Below are positions 7,301 through 14,265 of a DNA stretch of 18,160 nt, piece by piece (the first letter of the stretch is position 1; the number at the start of each line of letters is the position of its first letter). The notes beneath the pieces were generated by a model. That model was not told where the DNA came from, ran no database searches, and was given only the letters and a program-made list of their open reading frames with translations. Origin of the DNA: CAZWAP01 sp964632005 (GTDB taxonomy: Bacteria; Planctomycetota; Phycisphaerae; Sedimentisphaerales; Anaerobacaceae). The translations under genes and the position numbers were made by a program. The stretch spans positions 1 to 18,160 of the forward strand of contig CAZWAP010000046.1 in NCBI GenBank assembly GCA_964632005.1, in the 5' to 3' direction.

Positions 7301-10300
7301 TTACTGTTTGCCGGCGAAACAGAGGACCGAGCCGTTTTTCAATGCGAGGTAGAGTCGCCCGTATGCTGCGGCCATTCCGTCGAAGACGGGTTCGGTTTTC
7401 AAACGATATTGTTTGAGTGTCCGGCCGTCGGCGGCGGATATGACAGCCAGGGCCGATTCGTCCCTGGCCGGCGGATCTTTTTCAGACAGCTTTACGGAGT
7501 CCTTCCATCCGGCAGCGAAGAGGAGGTTACCAGCCAGCACCATTGCACGGAACTGCATAAGCGTTTTGCAGTTCCACAGGTGCTCGTTGCCGCTCAGTGT
7601 AAGCGTGGGCTTTTTGTATGGCGGGGATGTTTTTTCCGGTTTATTGGGGCGAGCGAAAAGCCTCGTTCCTATGGGGAACTGGTCGGGTGTATACCTTGCG
7701 TACTTTTGGTGCAGGTGGCCGGTATGGGTCGAGGGCTGCATCGATTTATCGTGTTTTAGAAAAGTATAGAAGCTTTGGACGCCGTAGGCCATTTTGCCGT
7801 CGAAGACGAGGAGCTTACCGAAGGTATCGGGCGGGCCTATCATCCAATTCCATCTTAGCCTGTGGGCCCAGCAATCCTCGATGAAGCCGGTTCTCGTTGT
7901 CAGGGCGGACAGTTTTGGCCGGCCGGCCTGGTGCAGGTCGAGGTCGAAGCAGCGCTGCCTCATAAATATATTCTGCCCGTCGGAGACCAGGATGTCAGGC
8001 ATTGTTCCGTCGCGGCTGGTTCCCTCGGAGTGCAATCTGGCCGAGCAGAGCACTTTGCCCGAGGCGGCATCCAGGCCGTACAATCGAAGTCCTCCGTCGA
8101 GATAGGAGGAGCGCCCGGCGGCGAAATAGACGGTGTTGTTGACGATCAGGACACTGCCGTGGATCGGCCACAACGATTCCAGTCGATCTTTTACGACGGT
8201 GCGTCTGTCTAAAGGTACGGGGGTGAAGCGCCAGATCAGCTCGCCGTCGGCGGCGCGCAAGGCATAAACACGGCCATCACGACAGCCGAACACAACCATC
8301 TGGCCGTGGATGGTCGGCGGCGAATCGATTCGCCCGGTGGCGATGAACCTCCAGAGCTCCTGGCCGGTTTCGCTGTTCAGGCAATAGAGCGTTTGTTGGT
8401 CGGTGGCAGCGACGAACAGTTTTTTTGCTGCGACGACTATGCTGGTGAGCCTGCTGCCGATATCGGCCTTCCATTTTTTTTCGAGGTCCGGGGGGACGTT
8501 CGTAGTTGCGCAGCCGCTCCGGCTGATATCGTGTCGATAAGTTGGCCATTCCTCGGGGTCCTCGTTGGGCACGGGGGGTGCCCAGGCGAGGCCGGCGGGC
8601 TCAGTCGATACGGCCTGGCGAACATCGGGTGCGCCGGGGGGTTCGGCCTGGCCGTATGCCTTGCCGCGTGTCAACGTTGGGGGGGCTACGTTGGCTCGTA
8701 GAGCAGCAGGTGCGTTGGCTGCCAGTGCATAGAAGCCGTCAAGCTTTATCTCTACGAAACACTGGCAGGGATGTGGCGGCGCATATATCAATCCGTTGCA
8801 GGGCATAAAGCCATACTGGCAGATACCACGGACCCACCAGTTGATCGTATTGTTATTCCCCTGGAGGTCTACGAACTCCAGGCCGCGTCTGCTGCTGATA
8901 AGGTAACGTTCTGTTGCCTTGTTGCGATAGCAGCGGTGATGATGCCCGCCGGGCCATACCTGGTTTTTCAGGATGGACTTTTTGACACGCCCGGTGTACA
9001 GGTCGAATGCGAGGAACTTCTTGCCCTGGCCTGGTACATCCTGAGGATTCACCCTTATCGCCTGGGTTCCTGGAAAGGTCCAGACCGTATCGTTGATCAC
9101 GAACAGGTCGCCCGGCGAGGCGTAGCCGGCGTAGCCTTTGGTCTGCCACAATTGGTTTCCGTCCTTAACCGAGAAGACCGCCAGCCTGTCAAGCGAGAGG
9201 CACAGGACCGTATCCTTGTAGTGGACGACCGTGGGGGCGTAGTTCCTGAGGAAAAGGCCGTGTGTGGGGAATGGGGCGTGCCAGAGTTTCTTTGCAGTTC
9301 TCAAGTCGAGGCAATAGAGGTTTTCATTGTCGAGGTAGAAAAGCTTGTTTCCGCCTGCCGTGAGGGATAACGGGACCAGCCGGACAAGGTTGTCACCCTC
9401 GATTTGCCAGAGGCGTTTTGCGGTTTTCACGTCGTAGGCGGCGATGCTCTTTTGCGGCTGGGGTCCGTTTTCGTCATAGAATTCCCAGTAATTGTCGATT
9501 ACAGGGGCGTGTCGGTTCCACGCCTGGGGCTCGCCGATCACGACAAGCAAGAGGCCGTTGCAGGATATAAACTCCTCTGCCTTTTCGGAGCCTTTGAAGG
9601 TGAGCTTTGTTCTGCCGGTGGCGGCATCGAGGGCGACTACGGGGTCGTCGAAGCCGAGCGTGACATATACTCGCTGCCCGATTGAGACGAGCCGTCGGGG
9701 CAGTTGAACCGGGCCCGATCGGAAATAGTGGAGGTGGGTTATCCAGGACTTGATGGGTCGCTTCCAGAGCAACTTGCCGTTGAATGCATCGCGGGCGATA
9801 AGGCTCCACTTCGGGGGGCGGTGAATCAGGGATGTAGGGCCCTCGTCGATAATGTAGAAGATTCGTCCGCCGCTGGAAGTCATCGCGCTTATGCTGGCCT
9901 GTGCATCGTGGTCCCTGGTGCGTTTGGGTTCTGCTTGCCACTGGAGATGGTTGGGGGTTGCTATGCGGGAATCTCTTGCGACGGCGTTGTTATCGGCGTC
10001 GTGGAGGAAATGGGTCCATTCATCGATGTCCGGCGGGCGGGGCTTTACTATCTTGACCCAACGGTCGGGCGAGCTGATATATGCAACTGCGCCCGGGGCC
10101 AGTACGCGCAGCAGCTCTTGCATCGGGACTGCCCCGAAGTCTTGGGCGACGAGGAGGTTGACGATGTTGTCGTTGTAGGGCAGGACGTCTTGGGACCAGT
10201 GCTCGACGACCACTTTGCCCCAGAGACCCTTATCGTGGATATAGCGCCTGGCTTGCTGGATGTTCCGGGCGTTTCTGTCGAGTCCGTGGACGAGGTAGCT

Positions 10301-10480
10301 GTCGTTGAGGCAGAATTCTGCGGTGAGTTTGCCGTCGCCGCAGCCGAGGTGGACTATCAAGCCTCCTTTTGTGCCGGTGGCCGAGAGTATCGCCTTTGCC
10401 GAGGTGTCGGCCAGAGCCGATCCACCGAGGAGGGCCAGTTGAAGGAATAGCAAGATGAATTTGTTTTGGTTGTGTCTCAT
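7301..10480 (-). CDS. Exported fusion: SAM-methyltransferase-like domain plus two PQQ/BamB-type beta-propellers
   Basis: A 1059-residue protein. Residues 1-24 look like a Sec signal peptide (basic start, hydrophobic core, cleavage after SALA). Residues about 35-140 resemble a class I methyltransferase: VHLGCGDG at 43-50, an acidic D68 after strand two, and ELLRVLAPGAVAYISSP at 122-138. DEWTHFLHDADNNAVARD follows at 153-170. Propeller repeats of the ALDAATG / LWQIEG type recur at about 283, 348, 390, 435 and 491. After a proline/alanine-rich linker (590-640), EEWPTYRHDISRSG (643-656) opens a second propeller with repeats near 700, 740, 802 and 1013. A His patch GGHHHRCYR (511-519) and cysteines C554, C561, C572 and C574 could hold metal or disulfides. 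The start has GGAG eight bases upstream. A cytosolic-type methyltransferase fold outside the cytoplasm is odd, since SAM is not expected there; it may be a non-catalytic binding domain. PQQ or other quinone binding is not shown. Function unknown. Confidence 0.85.
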   Translation of the reverse strand: MRHNQNKFILLFLQLALLGGSALADTSAKAILSATGTKGGLIVHLGCGDGKLTAEFCLNDSYLVHGLDRNARNIQQARRYIHDKGLWGKVVVEHWSQDVLPYNDNIVNLLVAQDFGAVPMQELLRVLAPGAVAYISSPDRWVKIVKPRPPDIDEWTHFLHDADNNAVARDSRIATPNHLQWQAEPKRTRDHDAQASISAMTSSGGRIFYIIDEGPTSLIHRPPKWSLIARDAFNGKLLWKRPIKSWITHLHYFRSGPVQLPRRLVSIGQRVYVTLGFDDPVVALDAATGRTKLTFKGSEKAEEFISCNGLLLVVIGEPQAWNRHAPVIDNYWEFYDENGPQPQKSIAAYDVKTAKRLWQIEGDNLVRLVPLSLTAGGNKLFYLDNENLYCLDLRTAKKLWHAPFPTHGLFLRNYAPTVVHYKDTVLCLSLDRLAVFSVKDGNQLWQTKGYAGYASPGDLFVINDTVWTFPGTQAIRVNPQDVPGQGKKFLAFDLYTGRVKKSILKNQVWPGGHHHRCYRNKATERYLISSRRGLEFVDLQGNNNTINWWVRGICQYGFMPCNGLIYAPPHPCQCFVEIKLDGFYALAANAPAALRANVAPPTLTRGKAYGQAEPPGAPDVRQAVSTEPAGLAWAPPVPNEDPEEWPTYRHDISRSGCATTNVPPDLEKKWKADIGSRLTSIVVAAKKLFVAATDQQTLYCLNSETGQELWRFIATGRIDSPPTIHGQMVVFGCRDGRVYALRAADGELIWRFTPVPLDRRTVVKDRLESLWPIHGSVLIVNNTVYFAAGRSSYLDGGLRLYGLDAASGKVLCSARLHSEGTSRDGTMPDILVSDGQNIFMRQRCFDLDLHQAGRPKLSALTTRTGFIEDCWAHRLRWNWMIGPPDTFGKLLVFDGKMAYGVQSFYTFLKHDKSMQPSTHTGHLHQKYARYTPDQFPIGTRLFARPNKPEKTSPPYKKPTLTLSGNEHLWNCKTLMQFRAMVLAGNLLFAAGWKDSVKLSEKDPPARDESALAVISAADGRTLKQYRLKTEPVFDGMAAAYGRLYLALKNGSVLCFAGKQ

Positions 10481-10558
10481 CGTTCATTCTCCAGAATCGT
10501 TGAGGCAGAAGGTCTTACCGGGGCCATCAGTGCGCCCCTGATTCTCGGTGCCGGAACA

Positions 10559-10588
10559 AGTGTACACGGTTTGGGTGGTGTTTTGCAA
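10559..10588 (-). promoter_or_regulatory. Weak candidate promoter for the exported fusion gene
   Basis: On the minus strand TTGCAA (10583-10588) is followed after 18 bases by TACACT (10559-10564), four of six matches each, about 80 bases upstream of the start codon at 10480. It could easily be chance. Confidence 0.2.
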
Positions 10589-10741
10589 CGAATTTGCCTT
10601 GGTGAGACTGCTGGAGGCTGTGCTGGCCGGGGGGGCGCTGAGTTTGTGGGCAAGGCGTGTGGACGTTACCTGGGCGCCGGGCCGAGGGCTGTTACCGGCA
10701 GGCTCGATGACGGATTCCTGGAATGTTTGTGGATTCGCGTT

Positions 10742-10770
10742 TTCACAAAGTCGGCAAGTATGGTTATACT
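10742..10770 (+). promoter_or_regulatory. Candidate sigma70-type promoter upstream of the NUDIX gene
   Basis: TTCACA (10742-10747) and TATACT (10765-10770) are separated by exactly 17 bases, with five of six matches at each hexamer. The nearest rightward gene starts about 195 bases downstream, implying a long leader of roughly 190 bases. Confidence 0.45.
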
Positions 10771-10965
10771 CTCCGGGAGGTGGGTGCTGGCGGGGCGGCA
10801 TAGGCCGGCGATTGGGGCGATCGTGCCGGGCCGGCGGGCACCCGTGGCATAGCCTTGCCTGGCGGGAATAAGAGCAGGAAGTGGCATACCATGGAAGGTT
10901 CTGCTGGTTTTCATTCGTGCGAGCGGGTTTTATAATGGAGGAAAGTTCGACGGGATTTGTTGTCT

Positions 10966-11481
10966 ATGACGAAGAAGGGTCGATACTGTTACAGGTGGCC
11001 GCGGCCGATGGTAACGGTTGATGCGGCGGTATTCCGGCTGTGGGGCGGCAGGGCGAAGCTGCTGCTGGTGAAGCGCAAACGGCATCCGTACAAGGGCCTC
11101 TGGGCGATTCCGGGTGGTTTTATCGGGATAGACGAAGAGCTGGAGGATGCCGTGGCGCGGGAGCTGGAGGAGGAAACGGGGTTGAGCGGCGTGCACCTGG
11201 AGCAGCTGCGGACGTTCGGGACGGTGGGGCGGGATCCGCGTGGGCGACAGATTACGGTGGTCTTTACGGGGATTACGCGTTCAAGACGAGCACCGGTTCG
11301 AGGGGGTGACGATGCAGCGGAGGCGCGATGGTTCGATATTGAGAAGCTGCCCAAGGATATGGCGTTCGACCACGCGGAGGTGGCCAAGTTTGCGATAGCG
11401 AATCTGAAGAGGACGGTCGTGTATCGGCGGGAGGTTGGCGGGGCTGGCGGCAAGGCCCTCAGGAATCGTCGGGGAGTTTGA
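10966..11481 (+). CDS. NUDIX hydrolase
   Basis: A 171-residue protein with a complete NUDIX box at 51-73 (G, five residues, E57, seven residues, then RELEEETGL). NUDIX enzymes hydrolyse nucleoside diphosphates linked to another group, with Mg bound by the box glutamates. WPRPMVTVDAAVF at 11-23 and TFGTVGRDPRGRQITVVF at 83-100 resemble the ADP-ribose pyrophosphatase / NrtR-like group, so ADP-ribose is a possible substrate, though not proved. There is no DNA-binding tail of the NrtR type. I chose ATG 10966, which places the family's N-terminal strand as usual, but it lacks a good SD (GGAGG is 24 bases away); TTG 10957 is the alternative. The last 16 residues (glycine/arginine-rich) look like read-on past the fold, and the gene's end overlaps the convergent gene by 23 bases. 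Confidence 0.85.
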   Translation: MTKKGRYCYRWPRPMVTVDAAVFRLWGGRAKLLLVKRKRHPYKGLWAIPGGFIGIDEELEDAVARELEEETGLSGVHLEQLRTFGTVGRDPRGRQITVVFTGITRSRRAPVRGGDDAAEARWFDIEKLPKDMAFDHAEVAKFAIANLKRTVVYRREVGGAGGKALRNRRGV

Positions 11482-13399
11482 GGCGGGCATTGAGGGCGTT
11501 CAAGCGGTCGGCGACTGCATGGAGGGCCCAATTGATGTAGTGCAACTTGTGAGCTGGCCCGTGGTGGGCCTCGTTCATCAGGCCTTGCTCGACGACGGCC
11601 AGGAAGCTGCTTATGGTCTGGGGGGGGATTCTGGTAGGCTCGGCGGCCCAGCGCTTTAGGTCTTCGTATTCCCGGCGGAGTTTCTGGCTTGCGGTGAGCT
11701 GCTCGGTAGTGAGGTAGTCGCCGGGGTTGTAGCCCAATTGCAGGCCCTTGAGGCACATAATAAGAGGCTCGTAGTTGGTTCGTTTCTTGAGTCGGACGAA
11801 CTTGTATTGCTGGACATAGGTTGTGGCCTGGGCGGGGGGCTTGTGTGCGATCTGGTCGCTGGCGAGGTACCATTTTCTCTTGCTGGTCCTTGCGAAGACG
11901 AGCTCTTCGCCGCAGGCATCCTGGGTGATCTCGTCATAGCCCATCCTTGAGACCCACAGCCGGCCGGTCTTTCCTTTAACAGGTCCTCCGCCGAGCAGGA
12001 GCAGGCACTTGACAAAACCGAGTGGTAGGACCTGCTGCGTGCCGACTTGTTTTTTGCGGAGTTGAAACGACAGGTGCAAGCTGTGGGGCTTGACGTCGTA
12101 GAAATTCACTATGTGGTGTATCAACTGGTTCATAACCCAGGGGTCTGCGGTGGCGGGTCTTGAGAGTTCTCCGGCGATGTTGAGGCGGCCCGGTGCCAGC
12201 TCGAGGAAGCCGCGGCGGCGTGAGGTGTCGGTGGAGCCGGAATGGTCGTCGACATAGCCGCCGAGCTTCCAGGAGAGGACGTCGAGGTGGAAATCGTAGA
12301 AGTAGAAGAATCCATCGTAGATATGGTCGGTTTTTTTCTGGATGCTCCGCTGAGGCTCGACAGCGGCAGCTCCGAGGTTGCTGAGCTCCGTTTCGGCGCC
12401 GAGGGGGACGAGTCCGGGCTGGAGGTTATGGCGGACTCTGTGGAGTTCGGCCTCGACAACGCGCGAATCAAACATACTTCTGGCGGCCCGGGCGCCGTAC
12501 TTGACGTAATCAATGAGGTCGTACTGCCCGAGGGGCATCGTGCGCAGGCACTGGTCGAGGATCAAATCAACAGTCTGGGCGTTTGAGTTTATCATTCGCA
12601 GGGCCACGATGATGCTGAGGGATCGCTTGAAGTACCTATCGGAGGTGGAGAGGTGCTCCAAATCGAAGCGATACCTGGATTGTATTTCTTCCTCGAGCTG
12701 GTTGAAAAGGACCTGCTTTACGAGCAGGGCGAGATAGTGGTGGATGTATGGTTTTGCGTTGGTATCGTGGATCAGGTGCTTGATGGAGGGCCTTGGGCGG
12801 TCGAGCTCGTGTTCGAGATAATAATCGCTGACGGCGTCGGCGTGGAAATGGCTGATCACCAGGTCTCGCTCGGTGGTTGCGAGCAGTTCCCTGTCGGCGC
12901 GGCGTTCGAGTTCGGCGTCGACGGTGCGTTCCCCGGGTCGGGTGTGCCTGGCGATGAAACGCTTGATCCTCTTTCGGAGCCACAACTCGTGGATGAGATT
13001 GACGTGGAACCTGTCACCGAAGTGTTTTTCCATAGACTCGTGGCTGGCGAGGTATGCCTGTGCCTCGACGGGTCCATCTGCGGTGTTGACGCGGACGGTT
13101 TCCCTTTCGTACCTTTTGCCCTCGTACCTGTCGATTTCAGCCATTGCGGAGGCGGGGACGTCGTGTATGACGAGGCCCTCGATTCTGGATGCTGGGGCTT
13201 TTACGGCGTAGTAGTAGACATTGTCGGGGCTGAGGCGGCGGTAACCCGACAGGAAGGCGGGCTGGGCGAAGAGGGTTCGCTTGGCGACCTTTGCGGGCTT
13301 TCTGGTGAAACTCAGGCCGCAGACGGATTGAAATATCCTGCTGTCACGCAGTGAACCATAAACGAAGAGGTTGACAGTTTTGGAAGTTGAATCACTCAT
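11459..13399 (-). CDS. Gamma-glutamylcyclotransferase-like domain fused to a helical region and a putative glutamine-synthetase-fold amidoligase-like domain
   Basis: A 646-residue protein. Residues about 9-120 are a GGCT/AIG2-like domain: VNLFVYGSLRDS at 9-20 and IDRYEGKRYERETVRV at 89-104, with E93 the probable catalytic glutamate. Such domains release 5-oxoproline from gamma-glutamyl amines. Residues about 121-327 are charged and mostly helical, with no family recognised. The C-terminal part has VPLGAETEL (331-339), RGFLELAPG (396-404), GELSRPATADP (410-420) and PHSLHLSF (438-445). Their order recalls the G-x-E-x-E, E-L-x-S-P and GLHVH elements of GS-like amidoligases; this is inference from motif spacing. 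NYEPLIMCLKGLQLGYN (542-558) may complete the fold. The start ATG lacks a clear SD but places the YGSL motif correctly. It is transcribed the same way as the GT2 gene 116 bases upstream. If the call is right, one protein would both form and cleave gamma-glutamyl-type bonds. I am sure of the first domain, less so of the second. Confidence 0.8.
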   Translation of the reverse strand: MSDSTSKTVNLFVYGSLRDSRIFQSVCGLSFTRKPAKVAKRTLFAQPAFLSGYRRLSPDNVYYYAVKAPASRIEGLVIHDVPASAMAEIDRYEGKRYERETVRVNTADGPVEAQAYLASHESMEKHFGDRFHVNLIHELWLRKRIKRFIARHTRPGERTVDAELERRADRELLATTERDLVISHFHADAVSDYYLEHELDRPRPSIKHLIHDTNAKPYIHHYLALLVKQVLFNQLEEEIQSRYRFDLEHLSTSDRYFKRSLSIIVALRMINSNAQTVDLILDQCLRTMPLGQYDLIDYVKYGARAARSMFDSRVVEAELHRVRHNLQPGLVPLGAETELSNLGAAAVEPQRSIQKKTDHIYDGFFYFYDFHLDVLSWKLGGYVDDHSGSTDTSRRRGFLELAPGRLNIAGELSRPATADPWVMNQLIHHIVNFYDVKPHSLHLSFQLRKKQVGTQQVLPLGFVKCLLLLGGGPVKGKTGRLWVSRMGYDEITQDACGEELVFARTSKRKWYLASDQIAHKPPAQATTYVQQYKFVRLKKRTNYEPLIMCLKGLQLGYNPGDYLTTEQLTASQKLRREYEDLKRWAAEPTRIPPQTISSFLAVVEQGLMNEAHHGPAHKLHYINWALHAVADRLNALNARLKLPDDS

Positions 13400-13515
13400 T
13401 TGCTCGACAGGCTCAGGCGGAGCTTTGTTCGCCGGGTCTGCACAGCAGGCGTCCCGGGGTGCGAGCTTCCATTCGGCAAAAGCGCATTTGCCCTGTTGCT
13501 ATTATTATATACATA
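13400..13515. other. 116-base spacer with inverted repeat and AT-rich tract
   Basis: It contains a perfect six-base-pair stem GGCAAA(AGCGCA)TTTGCC at 13475-13492 without a U-run. On the minus strand the tract TATAATAAT lies at 13501-13509 in an otherwise GC-rich setting. It could supply a -10 element for the leftward GGCT-like gene, but no matching -35 is visible. Confidence 0.35.
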
Positions 13516-14262
13516 TCAGGGGTCCCGGCGTATCTGCTTTTGGAGCTTCAAGAGCTCCTTGAAGGCGCGCAATATGACGGGCAGAGCAGCACCGGTTTGC
13601 TTGCCGGCGGTGCGGGGGAAATGGTGGACCGGCCGTTGCACGATGCGGAATCCTTTGCGAGCGGCGCGGGCGAGGATTTCGGCGTCTATGAGGGCACCGG
13701 TGCTTTGGAGCTTCATATTCTTGAAGACGGTGCTCTTGTAGAGCTTGAACGCGCAGTCGATGTCGCGGAGCCTCAGGCCGAAGAGCAAGCAGACAAGCCT
13801 GGACCAGCACCAGCCGTTGATCCTTCGGATCAGCGGGTCGCGGCGGTTGAGGCGATAGCAACTGACGATGTCGTAGTCTTTCATAAGGGGCAGGAGGGGC
13901 GGCATCTCGGCGAAGTCGAACTGGCCGTCGCCGTCGGTGTAGAAGATCAGCGGTTTTGTGGAAGCCTTGAAGCCCGATCGCAGGGCTGCTCCATAGCCGA
14001 GGTTGGTGGGGTGATGGACGACTTTTACATTGGGTTTGTCGGCGGCGATTTGGTCTGCGATTTTCGGCGTATCATCGGAGCTGCCGTCGTCGACGATGAT
14101 AAGTTCATAATCGGCATGGAGCTCGTCGAGCACGGCGAGGGCCCGTTCGACGGTGCGGGCCACGTTGTCCTGCTCGTTGTAGCAGGGGAAAAAGACGCTG
14201 ATGGCCGGCGGTTCTGTCGGTTGGGTCTGGGTCGAGGGCGCCGCGGAAGGCACGTCTCTCAC
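13516..14262 (-). CDS. GT2 family glycosyltransferase, polyprenyl-phosphate sugar transferase type (DPM1-like)
   Basis: A 248-residue inverting GT-A glycosyltransferase without the C-terminal membrane helices some homologs carry. VFFPCYNE is at 23-30, VDDGSSDDT at 57-65, NLGYGAALRSGF at 87-98, the metal-binding TDGDGQFD at 109-116, RLRDIDCAFKLY at 164-175 and PRTAGKQTG at 216-224. This order matches dolichol/undecaprenyl-phosphate mannose or glucose synthases. The likely reaction moves a sugar from a nucleotide donor to a polyprenyl phosphate at the membrane; the sugar is unknown. The start is GTG with AGGAGGTGG seven bases upstream, and that SD lies inside the last codons (SRRW-stop) of the preceding membrane-protein gene, with a three-base gap. 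The two are therefore probably translationally coupled, and the lipid-linked sugar may feed the GT-C-like neighbour. Confidence 0.9.
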   Translation of the reverse strand: MRDVPSAAPSTQTQPTEPPAISVFFPCYNEQDNVARTVERALAVLDELHADYELIIVDDGSSDDTPKIADQIAADKPNVKVVHHPTNLGYGAALRSGFKASTKPLIFYTDGDGQFDFAEMPPLLPLMKDYDIVSCYRLNRRDPLIRRINGWCWSRLVCLLFGLRLRDIDCAFKLYKSTVFKNMKLQSTGALIDAEILARAARKGFRIVQRPVHHFPRTAGKQTGAALPVILRAFKELLKLQKQIRRDP

Positions 14263-14265
14263 GGG

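Larger units (their letters stand above)
10481..10965. other. 485-base intergenic region between divergent genes, no convincing gene
   Basis: Frames are open on both strands but lack SD sequences and protein-like composition. It holds a good rightward promoter candidate (10742-10770), a weak leftward one (10559-10588) that overlaps an eight-base palindrome GTGTACAC (10560-10567), and an imperfect stem AGCAG/CTGCT (10873-10877 with 10901-10905) enclosing CCATGG. A 28-codon frame starting at ATG 10935 runs into the NUDIX gene in a different frame. No tRNA, riboswitch or repeat array was recognised. Confidence 0.5.

Noticed and set aside
10935..11021. 28-codon frame starting at ATG 10935
   Set aside because: No good SD, no family, and more than half of it lies inside the NUDIX gene in another frame.
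13475..13492. Perfect inverted repeat GGCAAA/TTTGCC after the GT2 gene, considered as a terminator
   Set aside because: There is no T-tract after the stem in the leftward direction; it is kept only as a note in the spacer entry.
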